This document shows positions 25,529-33,871 of a stretch of DNA of 64,000 nt, in pieces. The stretch is from positions 806,001 through 870,000 of the forward strand of contig JAGFXX010000001.1 of assembly GCA_017599285.1 (NCBI GenBank), written 5' to 3'. Both the position numbers and the translations under genes were made by a program. The DNA comes from Cereibacter azotoformans. GTDB taxonomy: Bacteria > Pseudomonadota > Alphaproteobacteria > Rhodobacterales > Rhodobacteraceae. How positions within the stretch are numbered: position 1 is the stretch's first letter; the number at the start of each line of letters is the position of its first letter. Below the pieces are notes generated by a model. That model was not told the DNA's origin, did not search any database, and saw only the letters and a list, made by a program, of their open reading frames with translations.

Positions 25529-26244
25529 TCCATTCGCGCGGCTATGCCGAGCAGGCCCAGACGCCCGAGCGCCTCGTGCGTGCGCACATGGATCTGGTGC
25601 GCCGCATCGCCTGGAACCTTCACGCCCGGATCGGCCGCAAGGTCGAGATCGACGACCTGATCCAGATCGGCTACATGGGACTGGTGGACGCGAGCCGCCG
25701 CTACGAGCCCCGCGATGGCGTGACCTTCGCCGCCTACGCGGCCATCCGCATCCGCGGCTCGATCATGGATTTCCTCCGGTCGAACTCGGCGCTCTGCCGC
25801 ACGACGATCCTGATGCAGCAGAAGGTCAAGGCCGCGGTGCAGCGTCTCGAGAGCCGGCTGATGCGGGCCCCCGAGACGCCCGAGGTGGCGGCCGAGCTGG
25901 GCATGCCGGTCGGCGAATATCAGGACTGGCTGGCCCAGTTCGCCGGCAGCCAGACCGCGTCGCTTGATGAAGTCTATGACGACCAGTCCTCGCTGTTCCA
26001 GGGCAGCGAGCCCTCGGCCGAGGACCGGCTTCAGGCCACGCAGATGCGGGGCCTCCTGCGGCAGGCGCTGGGGAAGATGCCCGAGCGCGAGGCGCTGCTG
26101 CTGCAACTGATCTTCGTCGAGGAGATGAACGTCTATGAGGTGGCTGAAATTCTCGGCGTGACCACCGGACGGGTCTCGCAGATCAAGAAGGCGGCGATCG
26201 AACGGCTGCGCGGCTTCATCGACACCCTGCAGGGCGAGGACTGA
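25525..26244 (+). CDS. fliA: FliA, RNA polymerase sigma-28 factor
   Basis: 239 residues. Region 2 is clear (HMDLVRRIAWNLHARIGRKVEIDDLIQIGYMGLVDASRRYEP; FAAYAAIRIRGSIMDFLR), as are region 3 and region 4 with helix-turn-helix NVYEVAEILGVTTGRVSQIKKAAIERLR. FliA transcribes late flagellar genes and is inhibited by FlgM. Its start overlaps the flhF stop (ATGA). Candidate FliA promoters in this window are at 4632, 16289 and, less surely, 17990. Normal size for the family. Confidence 0.96.
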   Translation: MIHSRGYAEQAQTPERLVRAHMDLVRRIAWNLHARIGRKVEIDDLIQIGYMGLVDASRRYEPRDGVTFAAYAAIRIRGSIMDFLRSNSALCRTTILMQQKVKAAVQRLESRLMRAPETPEVAAELGMPVGEYQDWLAQFAGSQTASLDEVYDDQSSLFQGSEPSAEDRLQATQMRGLLRQALGKMPEREALLLQLIFVEEMNVYEVAEILGVTTGRVSQIKKAAIERLRGFIDTLQGED

Positions 26245-26267
26245 AGCCGTCCTGCCCCTTGACGGCT
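26245..26267 (+). terminator. Hairpin directly after fliA
   Basis: Perfect 7-bp arms AGCCGTC/GACGGCT with a nine-base loop, starting at the base after the fliA stop. No T-run. Likely marks the end of the flhA-flhF-fliA transcript; 48 bases separate it from the next start codon. Confidence 0.5.
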
Positions 26268-26314
26268 GCCCGGCCCGGACCACCTTCCAGCCCCCGACGG
26301 GCAGGAGGTTCCCC

Positions 26315-27133
26315 ATGAGCGCCATGATCGAGTTCCACGACGGAAGCCGGATCCCGCAGCTTGGCTTCGGCCTCTGGCAGGTGCCCGAGGACCAGACGGC
26401 GCGGGTCGTGCGCGAGGCGCTGGAGCTGGGCTACCGCCTGGCGGACGGTGCGGCGATCTATGGCAACGAGGCCGGCCTCGGCGAGGGTCTGCGGGCCTCG
26501 GGCCTGCCCCGCGATGAGGTCTTCGTCACCACCAAGGTCTGGAACGACGCACAGGGCTACGAGCCGACCCTCCGCGCCGTGGCCCAGAGCCTCGAGCGGA
26601 TCGGGATCGACCGGCTGGATCTCTGCCTGATCCACTGGCCCGCCCCCCGGCAGGATCTCTATGTCGAGACCTGGCGCGCGCTGATCCGGTTGCGCGACGA
26701 GGGCAGGATCACCTCGATCGGCGTCTCGAACTTCGACCTCGCCCAGATCGACCGGCTGACCGCCGAAACGGGCGTAACGCCGGTGCTGAACCAGATCGAG
26801 CTGCATCCGATGCTCCAGCAGGCCGAGTTGCGCGCCGGGCACGCCGAGCGCGGGATCGTCACCCAGAGCTGGAGCCCGCTCGGCCGGGGCATGGCCTTTG
26901 ATGCGCCGGCCATCCGGCAGATCGCCGAGCGGACGGGCCGCAGCCCGGCGCAGGTCGTGCTGCGCTGGCACATCGAGCTTGGCTGCTCGGTCATCCCGCG
27001 CTCGTCCCGCCGCGAGGGATTGGCGGAGAATCTCGATCTCTTCGACTTCGAACTGACCGAGGCCGATCACGCCGCCATCGCCGCGCTGGATGCGGGCGAG
27101 CGCACCGGGCCCGATCCGCAGACCTTCGGGTGA
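26315..27133 (+). CDS. Aldo/keto reductase (DkgA-like)
   Basis: 272 residues, an AKR-fold NADPH-dependent reductase. The catalytic tetrad is present: Asp in RLADGAAIYGNE, Tyr in the same segment, Lys in TTKVWN and His in LIHWP. The cofactor-binding end shows the usual CSVIPRSSRREGLAENLDLFDFELT. Close relatives include 2,5-diketo-gluconate and methylglyoxal reductases; substrate cannot be told. GCAGGAGGT precedes the ATG. It stands alone between fliA and a small exported protein, and a TTGACG at about 26260 inside the fliA hairpin could be its -35 element. Confidence 0.9.
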   Translation: MSAMIEFHDGSRIPQLGFGLWQVPEDQTARVVREALELGYRLADGAAIYGNEAGLGEGLRASGLPRDEVFVTTKVWNDAQGYEPTLRAVAQSLERIGIDRLDLCLIHWPAPRQDLYVETWRALIRLRDEGRITSIGVSNFDLAQIDRLTAETGVTPVLNQIELHPMLQQAELRAGHAERGIVTQSWSPLGRGMAFDAPAIRQIAERTGRSPAQVVLRWHIELGCSVIPRSSRREGLAENLDLFDFELTEADHAAIAALDAGERTGPDPQTFG

Positions 27134-27220
27134 GGCACGAGGGAACCGGACGCCTGCGCCGATGTTGGCTGGCAGACGGCAGGCGGCTCAACCTGCCGTT
27201 GTCCGTGCCCCGGAGGTCTC

Positions 27221-27526
27221 ATGCAGCACCTGCTCCGACCCGCAGCCGTCCTTGTCCTCGTCCTCGTGCCCGCGGGCGCCTTCGCCCACGACTGGTATCC
27301 CTTCACCTGCTGCTCGAACCGCGACTGCCATCCCATCGCCGCCACCGAGGTGACGGCCGGGCCCACGGGCTGGGTGATCCGGCGCACCGGAGAGGTCATC
27401 GGCTACGACGACGAGCGGCTGATGCCGACGCCGAAGCGGGCGGGGAACGACTTCCACCTCTGCACCACCGACGGCAAGCCGGACGGCAAGACGATCTGCC
27501 TCTTCGTTCCCGAATTCGGAAGCTGA
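27221..27526 (+). CDS. Small Cys-rich exported protein, HDWYP/CC type
   Basis: 101 residues. A signal peptide ending AGAFA precedes HDWYPFTCCSNRDCHPIAATEV, a motif I recognise from many small alphaproteobacterial exported proteins of unknown role. Two further Cys (FHLCTT, TICLF) bring the total to five, suggesting disulphides or metal binding by the CC, C and H residues. The protein ends shortly before the convergent flavoprotein gene. No function can be assigned. Confidence 0.8.
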   Translation: MQHLLRPAAVLVLVLVPAGAFAHDWYPFTCCSNRDCHPIAATEVTAGPTGWVIRRTGEVIGYDDERLMPTPKRAGNDFHLCTTDGKPDGKTICLFVPEFGS

Positions 27527-27531
27527 GCGAC

Positions 27532-28776
27532 CTAAGCGAACCGCGAGGGCAGGCAGGGCGTGATGTCGAGTTCGGGCGGCTTCCCATCCAGCAGGTCGGC
27601 GATGATCCGTGCGGTGATCGGCGCCAGCGTCAGCCCGATGTGCCCGTGGCCATAGGCGTGGAGGATCTCGCCTCCGGCGCGCGAGGGGCCGATGACCGGC
27701 AGGCTGTCGGGCATCGAGGGGCGGAATCCCATCCAGCTGCGCGAGGGTTCGGGCAGGTCGGGGAAGATCGCCCGCGCCCCCGCGACGAGCCGCGCGATCC
27801 GGTGCGGCGAGGGCGGGGCGGTCAGGCCGCCCAGTTCGACCGTGCCTGCCACCCGCAGCCGTCCGGCCATGGGGCACAGGTAGAAGCCGCGCGCGGTGGG
27901 GCAGGTGGGGCGCGAGACCGGCGCCTTGGCCATGTCCCACTCGACATGATAGCCCCGCTCGGTGTCGAGCGGCACGCGGTCGCCCGCGTTCAGCGCCAGC
28001 GCCCGCGAATGGGCCCCCGCCGCGATCACCACCCGCCGCCCATGGACCTGCAGCGCCGGGCCCGAGACGATCACCCCGTCCACCCGCCGCTCGAGCGCCT
28101 GCGCGCGCGCCTTCACGATCCGCACTCCAACCTTGCGCGCGGCCTCGGCGATCAGCCCGACCATGTGGCCAGGATCCGAGAGGAACACGGCCTTCGGGAA
28201 GAAGGCCGCGCCGGCCATCGGCGGCAGGGTGGGTTCCATCGCCGAAAGCTCGGCTGCAGACAGCAGATCCACCGTCACCCCCAGCGAGCGGCGGAAGGCC
28301 ATGTCGGCTGCGGCCGCCCGAAAGGCCCGCGGGCTTTCATAGGCGTAAAGGCAGCCGCGCCGGTTCAGAAGCGCCGCGCCGCCGACCTCGACCGCCAGAT
28401 CCTCCCAGCCCTGCGTGGCCGAGCCGAGCAGAGCCGCGAGGGCCTGGGCGTTCCGTCGCGCGGGCGCGGGCAGCGACTGGCGCAGGAAGCGGATCAGCCA
28501 GGGCGCCAGCGACGGCAGCGCCGCGTGACGGATGGCGAGCGGCGAGTTCCGGTCGAACATCAGGGACGGCAACTGCTTAAGCACATCCGGCGTGCCGACC
28601 GGCAGCACGGCATAATCGGCAATCGTGCCCGCATTGCCCCAGGAGGCGCCCGACCCCGGCTCTTCGGGATCGAGCAGGATGACCGAGCGGCGGCGCTGCG
28701 CCACGGTGAGCGCGATGGTCAGACCCACCACGCCCCCGCCGATGATGACCGTATCCGTGGAAAGGTGCTGGATCAT
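27532..28776 (-). CDS. DadA/PuuB-like FAD-dependent amino-acid or amine oxidoreductase
   Basis: 414 residues. The N-terminal FAD-binding motif is TVIIGGGVVGLTIALTVAQ, followed by GASWGNAGTIADYAVLPVGTPDVLKQLPSLM, characteristic of the D-amino-acid dehydrogenase (DadA) group; the C-terminal FAD motif is PVIGPSRAGGEILHAYGHGHIGLTLAP. Such enzymes oxidise a C-N bond of an amino acid, amine or gamma-glutamylated amine. It is the last gene of the eight-gene TRAP/gamma-glutamyl-ligase operon, 17 bases after the alcohol dehydrogenase. In a Puu-type route it would take the role of PuuB. True substrate unknown. Confidence 0.82.
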   Translation of the reverse strand: MIQHLSTDTVIIGGGVVGLTIALTVAQRRRSVILLDPEEPGSGASWGNAGTIADYAVLPVGTPDVLKQLPSLMFDRNSPLAIRHAALPSLAPWLIRFLRQSLPAPARRNAQALAALLGSATQGWEDLAVEVGGAALLNRRGCLYAYESPRAFRAAAADMAFRRSLGVTVDLLSAAELSAMEPTLPPMAGAAFFPKAVFLSDPGHMVGLIAEAARKVGVRIVKARAQALERRVDGVIVSGPALQVHGRRVVIAAGAHSRALALNAGDRVPLDTERGYHVEWDMAKAPVSRPTCPTARGFYLCPMAGRLRVAGTVELGGLTAPPSPHRIARLVAGARAIFPDLPEPSRSWMGFRPSMPDSLPVIGPSRAGGEILHAYGHGHIGLTLAPITARIIADLLDGKPPELDITPCLPSRFA

Positions 28777-28793
28777 CCGCCGCCCGCCTGGTC

Positions 28794-29939
28794 CTAGAGG
28801 CAGGCCTCGAACAGCGCGCGCGTGTTCTCGCGCGTCATCTCGACCGGGTTGCCGCCGCAGGAGGGATCCTCCAGCGCCATCCCGGTCAGCTCATCGAGCC
28901 GAGCGGCCTCCACGCCCATTGCGGAAAGGTTTTCCGGGATGGCAAGCGTGGAGCGCAACTCCATGATCTTGCTGCGGAACCCGTCAAAGTCGCCCTCGAT
29001 GCCCAGATAGGCCGCTGCGCGAATGATTTTTTCTTCGATGGTCGCGCGGTTGAAGTCGAGCACCATCGGCATCACCACGGCGTTCGTCGTGCCGTGGTGG
29101 GTGTTGTAGACCGCGCCGACCGGGTGGCTCAGCGAATGGATCGCGCCGAGGCCCTTCTGGAATGCCACCGCCCCCATGGCCGCCGCCGCCATCATGTGGG
29201 CGCGGGCCTCGAGGTCGTTGGGGTTGGCATAGACCTTCGGCAGGTTCTCGAACACCAGCCGCATCCCCTCCAGCGCGATGCCCTGGCTCATCGGATGGTA
29301 GAAGGGCGAGCAATAGGCCTCAAGGCAATGCGCCAGCGCATCCATCCCGGTGCCGGCGGTGATGAACTTCGGCATCCCCACCGTCAGTTCCGGATCGCAG
29401 ATCGTGACGGCCGGCAGCAGCTTCGGATGGAAGATGATCTTCTTCTTGTGCGTGACCGAGTTGGTCAGCACGCCTGCGCGCCCCACTTCGGAGCCGGTCC
29501 CCGCGGTCGTCGGCACCGCCACGATCGGCGCGATCTTCGACGCGTCCGCTCGGGTCCACCAGTCGCCGATATCTTCCAGATCCCAGACCGACATTGTCTG
29601 GTCGTGCATCAGCGCGATCATCTTGCCGAGGTCGAGCGCCGAGCCGCCGCCGAAGCAGATCACCCCGTCATGCCCGCCCGCCTTGTAGGCGGCGATGCCG
29701 GCCTCCATGTTCGTCTCGTTCGGGTTCGGATCGACCTGCGAGAAGCAGGCGCGCCCCAGCCCGGCCGCCTCCAGCTGGTCGAGCGCGGCCAGCGTGATCG
29801 GCAGCGACGCCAGCGCCTTGTCCGTCACCAGCAGCGGCTTCTTCAGCCCGATCGCCTGGCACTGCTCGGCCAGTTCCGCGATGCGGCCCGCGCCGAACTT
29901 GACGGCGGTGGGATAGGACCAGTTCGCCCGGAGGGTCAT
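28794..29939 (-). CDS. Iron-containing alcohol dehydrogenase
   Basis: 381 residues from the ATG at 29939, which overlaps the aldehyde dehydrogenase stop (ATGA). The NAD-binding GGGSALDLGK and the group III metal-binding residues are present: Asp in TAGTGMDALAH, the His there, and the His pair in HSLSHPVGAVYNTHHGTTNAVVMP. It interconverts a short alcohol and aldehyde, and relatives include 4-hydroxybutyrate, lactaldehyde and methanol dehydrogenases. With the coupled aldehyde dehydrogenase it would oxidise an alcohol to an acid in two steps. A longer in-frame extension upstream is not coding. Confidence 0.9.
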   Translation of the reverse strand: MTLRANWSYPTAVKFGAGRIAELAEQCQAIGLKKPLLVTDKALASLPITLAALDQLEAAGLGRACFSQVDPNPNETNMEAGIAAYKAGGHDGVICFGGGSALDLGKMIALMHDQTMSVWDLEDIGDWWTRADASKIAPIVAVPTTAGTGSEVGRAGVLTNSVTHKKKIIFHPKLLPAVTICDPELTVGMPKFITAGTGMDALAHCLEAYCSPFYHPMSQGIALEGMRLVFENLPKVYANPNDLEARAHMMAAAAMGAVAFQKGLGAIHSLSHPVGAVYNTHHGTTNAVVMPMVLDFNRATIEEKIIRAAAYLGIEGDFDGFRSKIMELRSTLAIPENLSAMGVEAARLDELTGMALEDPSCGGNPVEMTRENTRALFEACL

Positions 29940-31324
29940 TTCGTCACCTTCTTGAGATGGTAGGATTTCGGCCGCGTGACCGACATGTATCCAAGGCTGG
30001 ACAGCGCCGCGCCGCGCCCGGTGTCCTTGCAGCCCGTCCAGCAGAGCGCAGGGTCGAGATAGTCGCAACGGTTCATGAAAACGGTGCCGGTCTCGATCCG
30101 CGCGCCGATGGCGGCGGCGGCCTCGGCATCCTGCGTCCAGATCGAGCAGGTCAGGCCATAGGGGCTGTCGTTCATCAGCCCGATCGCTTCCTCGTCGCCC
30201 GAGACCTTCATGATGCCGACCACCGGGCCAAAGGATTCCTCCTTCATCACCCGCATGTCGTGGCTGACGTTCACCAGGATCTGCGGCGCAAGATAGGCGC
30301 CGCCATCGTCGGCCGGGAACAGCGCGGGGTCGATCAGCGGCGTGGCGCCCGCGGCGATGGCCTCGGCCACCTGCTCGCGCACCACGCGGGCGAAGCGGAC
30401 GTTCGCCATCGGCCCCAGCGTGCTGTCGGCGTCGAACGGGTTACCCAGCTTCAAGGCCTTGACCCACGCCACCGCCTTTTCGACGAAGGCGTCATAGAGG
30501 CTGTCGTGGACATAGATCCGCTCGATCCCGCAGCAGCACTGGCCGGCGTTGAACATCGCGCCGTCCATCAGGCTGTCCACCGCCGCGTCCAGATCGGCAT
30601 CGGAGCGGACATAGCCCGGGTCCTTGCCGCCCAGTTCCAGCCCGAGCCCTGTGAAGGTGCCGGCCGCCGCGCGCTCGATCGTCGCGCCGCCGCCGACCGA
30701 GCCGGTGAAGTTCACGAAGTTGAACGCGCGGGCGCCGATCAGCGCCTCGGTCGTGGCATGATCGAGGACGACGTTCTGGAACACATCCGCCGGCACGCCC
30801 GCGGCATGGAAGGCTTCGGCCAGACGCTCGCCCACCAGCAGGGTCTGGCTGGCATGTTTCAGCACCACCGTGTTGCCGGCGATCAGCGCCGGCACCAGCG
30901 TGTTGATCGTGGTCAGGTAAGGGTAGTTCCACGGCGCGATGATGAAGACGACACCCACCGGCTCGCGCAGGATGCGGCGCTCGAACCGGTCCGATGTCTC
31001 GACGACGGTGGGTGCCAGCGCGCTTTCCGCAATTTCGGACATGTAGGCGGTGCGGTCGTTCACGCCGCCGAACTCGCCGCCGAAGCGGGTGGGGCGGCCC
31101 ATCTGCCAGGCCAGTTCCTCGACGATCCGGTCCTTCATCTCGTTGAGCTTCGCCACCCCGGCCTTGACCAGCGCGATGCGCTCGGCCAGCGGGCGCGCGG
31201 CCCATGCGGGTTGCGCCGCCTTCGCTCGGGCGGCCACGGCCTTGGCCTCGTCCAACGAGAGCGGCATCCGCTCGGCATAGACCCGCCCGTCCACGGGCGA
31301 GATCAGCTGGATCGGTTTCGTCAT
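29936..31324 (-). CDS. NAD(P)-dependent aldehyde dehydrogenase
   Basis: 462 residues from the ATG at 31324. Fold signatures: FIIAPWNYPYLTTINTLVPALIAGNTVVLK, FTGSVGGGATIERAA, active-site Glu in LGLELGGKDPGYV and catalytic Cys in FNAGQCCCGIERIYVHD, with three Cys in a row. Substrate class resembles PuuC, succinate-semialdehyde and glycolaldehyde dehydrogenases. Lies between the gamma-glutamyl ligase (13-base gap) and the alcohol dehydrogenase (overlap). In the proposed pathway it oxidises the aldehyde released by the flavoprotein or the alcohol dehydrogenase. Confidence 0.92.
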   Translation of the reverse strand: MTKPIQLISPVDGRVYAERMPLSLDEAKAVAARAKAAQPAWAARPLAERIALVKAGVAKLNEMKDRIVEELAWQMGRPTRFGGEFGGVNDRTAYMSEIAESALAPTVVETSDRFERRILREPVGVVFIIAPWNYPYLTTINTLVPALIAGNTVVLKHASQTLLVGERLAEAFHAAGVPADVFQNVVLDHATTEALIGARAFNFVNFTGSVGGGATIERAAAGTFTGLGLELGGKDPGYVRSDADLDAAVDSLMDGAMFNAGQCCCGIERIYVHDSLYDAFVEKAVAWVKALKLGNPFDADSTLGPMANVRFARVVREQVAEAIAAGATPLIDPALFPADDGGAYLAPQILVNVSHDMRVMKEESFGPVVGIMKVSGDEEAIGLMNDSPYGLTCSIWTQDAEAAAAIGARIETGTVFMNRCDYLDPALCWTGCKDTGRGAALSSLGYMSVTRPKSYHLKKVTK

Positions 31325-31337
31325 GATGTTCCCCGTG

Positions 31338-32717
31338 TCAGGCGCGCTCGAAAAGGCGGGCCAGTTCGAAATCGGTGACCACGCGGTCCTGCTCGGAGAT
31401 CTCCCACTCCGCCGCGTGGTGGTAGTGCTCGACGACCTCGTCTCCCATCGCTTCCCGCAGCATCGCCGAACCCTTGAGAAGTTCCGCCGCCTCGCGCAGC
31501 GTCTTCGGGATCTCGCGGATGCCGGCGGTCGAATAGATGTCGCCGCGCATTTCGGCTTCCAGATCCATCTTCTTCTCGATGCCGTCAAGACCTGCCGCCA
31601 GGAGCCCCGCGCAGGCGAGATAGGGGTTCAGGTCGGCCCCGCCGATCCGGCATTCGACGCGGACGGATTTCGTGCCCTCGCCGCAGACGCGGAAGCCCGC
31701 GGTGCGGTTGTCGCGGCTCCAGACCGCCTTGGTGGGTGCGAACATGCCGATGCAGAAGCGCTTGTAACTGTTGATGTAGGGCGCAAGGAAGGCCGTGATT
31801 TCCTGCGCGTGCGCAAGCTGCCCCGCAAGGAACTGTTTCATCACCTCGGACATGCCGTTCGGTTCGTCCGCATCGAAGAAGGCGGGCTCGCCGTCCAGCG
31901 TCCAGAGCGACTGGTGGATGTGGCTGGACGAGCCCGCGCGGCGGTGGTCGTACTTCGCCATGAAGGTGACCGACTTGCCGGCGGCATGGGCGATGTCCTT
32001 CACCGCCATCTTGGTGATCGCGTGATTGTCGGCCGTGTCGAGCGCGTCCGAATATTTTACGTTGATCTCTTCCTGCCCGGCCTCGGCCTCGCCCTTCGAG
32101 CATTCCACCGGGATGCCCGCGCCATAGAGGCCGTTCCTCAGGCTGCGCATCACCGCCTCTTCCTTCGTGGTCTGGAAGATGTGGTAATCCTCGTTGTAGG
32201 CCGAGATCGGCTTCAGGTCGCGGATCTGGCCCGATGCCTGCATCGAATCGCGCACCTGGTTGAACGAGGTCTCGAACAGGAAGAACTCGAGTTCCGTGGC
32301 CATCATCACCTTGAAGCCCATCGCCTCGGCGCGCGCCACCTGCCGCTTCAGGATCGCGCGGGGGGACTGGGGCACTTCCTGGTGATGGTGGTCGAGCAGG
32401 TCGCAGAGCACCAGCGCCGTGCCCACCTGCCAGGGCAGCACCCGCAAGTTGCCCATGTCGGGCTTCATGACGTAGTCGCCATAGCCCTTTTCCCAGCCCG
32501 AGCTCTTGTAGCCGGGCACGGTGGTCATCTCCATGTCGATCGCCAGCAGATAGTCGCAGCAATGGGTCTCGTGATGCGCGCTGTCGATGAAATGCTGCGC
32601 ATGGAACCGCTTGCCCATCAGGCGGCCCTGCATGTCGACGCAGGCGACCAGAACCGTGTCGATCTCGCCGCGCTCGGTGGCTTCCTTCAATGCGTCGAAT
32701 GTCATGTTGCCGGGCAT
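31338..32717 (-). CDS. Glutamine-synthetase-family gamma-glutamyl ligase (PuuA/GlnT-like)
   Basis: 459 residues. Glutamine synthetase catalytic motifs are kept: the metal-binding ELEFFLFE, GEINVKY-type EAGQEEINVKY, ATP-binding GSSSHIHQSLW, and RVECRIGGADLNPYLACAG. The N-terminal beta-grasp (TVLVACVDMQGRLMGKRF) is of the amine-specific type (PuuA, GlnT, IpuC) rather than GlnA, and the adenylylation tyrosine loop is absent. Such enzymes join glutamate to an amine using ATP. It lies between the TRAP solute-binding gene (59-base gap) and aldehyde dehydrogenase, a Puu-like arrangement. The amine is unknown. Confidence 0.87.
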   Translation of the reverse strand: MPGNMTFDALKEATERGEIDTVLVACVDMQGRLMGKRFHAQHFIDSAHHETHCCDYLLAIDMEMTTVPGYKSSGWEKGYGDYVMKPDMGNLRVLPWQVGTALVLCDLLDHHHQEVPQSPRAILKRQVARAEAMGFKVMMATELEFFLFETSFNQVRDSMQASGQIRDLKPISAYNEDYHIFQTTKEEAVMRSLRNGLYGAGIPVECSKGEAEAGQEEINVKYSDALDTADNHAITKMAVKDIAHAAGKSVTFMAKYDHRRAGSSSHIHQSLWTLDGEPAFFDADEPNGMSEVMKQFLAGQLAHAQEITAFLAPYINSYKRFCIGMFAPTKAVWSRDNRTAGFRVCGEGTKSVRVECRIGGADLNPYLACAGLLAAGLDGIEKKMDLEAEMRGDIYSTAGIREIPKTLREAAELLKGSAMLREAMGDEVVEHYHHAAEWEISEQDRVVTDFELARLFERA

Positions 32718-32776
32718 GTCTGTCCTCGTTCACTCGCAGGCGGGGTGGGGCGGCGCATGGCCGCCCCGGTCAGGCG

Positions 32777-33814
32777 TCAGGAGAAGCGGTAGGGCGGGCC
32801 GGCCTTCTTCATCGTCTCGTTGTAGTCCTTGATGATCTGCACCACCTTGGCCTTCACCTCGGATTCCTGCGCGATCTCGTCCCAGAACTCGACGGCGGCA
32901 TTCTCGACCTGCGCCCATTCCTCATCGGGGATGGTGGTGAGCTTCAGCTTGGTCTCGTTCACCCGCAGATGCGCCTCGCCGGCCCAGTACCAGTGCTGGC
33001 GGTAGTAGTGCGACTGCTCGAAGCAGACGCGGAGCAGCTCCTGCAGGTGGGGCGGCACCTCGTTCCAGCGATCCATGTTGGCGAAGAAATGGCCGATCCA
33101 GGCGCCCGAGATGTTGTTGGTCAGGAAGTAGTCGGTGACGTTGGCCCAGCCGACCGTATAGACCTCGGTGATGCCCGACCAGGCGAGGCCGTCGAGTTCC
33201 CCGGTCTGCAGCGCGACCTCGACATCCTCCCAGGGCAGCGTCACCGGCACCACGCCGAAGCGGGTCAGGAAGCGCCCCGCGGTCGGGAAGGTGAAGACGC
33301 GCAGCCCCTGCAGGTCGGCCAGGCTGTTGATCGGCTTCTTGGTCGAGAAGTTGCACGGGTCCCACGAGCCCGCCGAGATGTGCTTGACGCCGACCTTGGC
33401 ATATTCCTCGGCCCAGATCTCGCCCAGCCCGTATTTGTTGAACAACGCCGGCACGTCGAGCGAATAGCGCAGCGCCATGGGGAAGTAGCCGCCGAACACC
33501 GTCACCTCGGTCGGCGAGGCCATCGAGTCGTCGTCGGATTGCACGCAGTCGATCGTGCCGCGCTGCATGGCCTGGAACAGTTCGGCCGTGGGCACCAGCT
33601 GGTCGGCGTAGAACAGCTCGATCTCCATCTGGCCCTGGGCGATGGTGTTGAAGGCCTCCACCGCCGGTTTCACGACATGCTCGCCAAGGGCGGCCCCGGC
33701 ATAGGTCTGCATCCGCCACTTGATCGGTGCCTGCGCGCGGGTGACGGCGGGGGCGGCAAGGCTGGCCGCACCGGCCAGCGCGCCGGTGGTGATGAACTTC
33801 CGTCTGGTCGTCAT
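32777..33814 (-). CDS. TRAP transporter solute-binding protein (DctP family)
   Basis: 345 residues with a Tat-like signal (MTTRRKFITTGALAGAASLAAPAVTRA; twin Arg followed by KF). Mature part: IKWRMQTYAGAALGEHVVKPAVEAFN, LEGLRVFTFPTAGRFLTRFG-like segment, and TGELDGLAWSGITEVYTVGWANVTDYF, typical for TRAP binding proteins with the conserved Arg for a ligand carboxylate. It therefore probably binds an organic acid or amino-acid-like substrate in the periplasm. Downstream of dctM by 57 bases, and highest-expressed member by convention. Confidence 0.9.
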   Translation of the reverse strand: MTTRRKFITTGALAGAASLAAPAVTRAQAPIKWRMQTYAGAALGEHVVKPAVEAFNTIAQGQMEIELFYADQLVPTAELFQAMQRGTIDCVQSDDDSMASPTEVTVFGGYFPMALRYSLDVPALFNKYGLGEIWAEEYAKVGVKHISAGSWDPCNFSTKKPINSLADLQGLRVFTFPTAGRFLTRFGVVPVTLPWEDVEVALQTGELDGLAWSGITEVYTVGWANVTDYFLTNNISGAWIGHFFANMDRWNEVPPHLQELLRVCFEQSHYYRQHWYWAGEAHLRVNETKLKLTTIPDEEWAQVENAAVEFWDEIAQESEVKAKVVQIIKDYNETMKKAGPPYRFS

Positions 33815-33871
33815 GTCATACCTCCATTGAGTGAGCGGAAGCGGTTCGGGCCGCCTCTCGTTGATGGGCTG

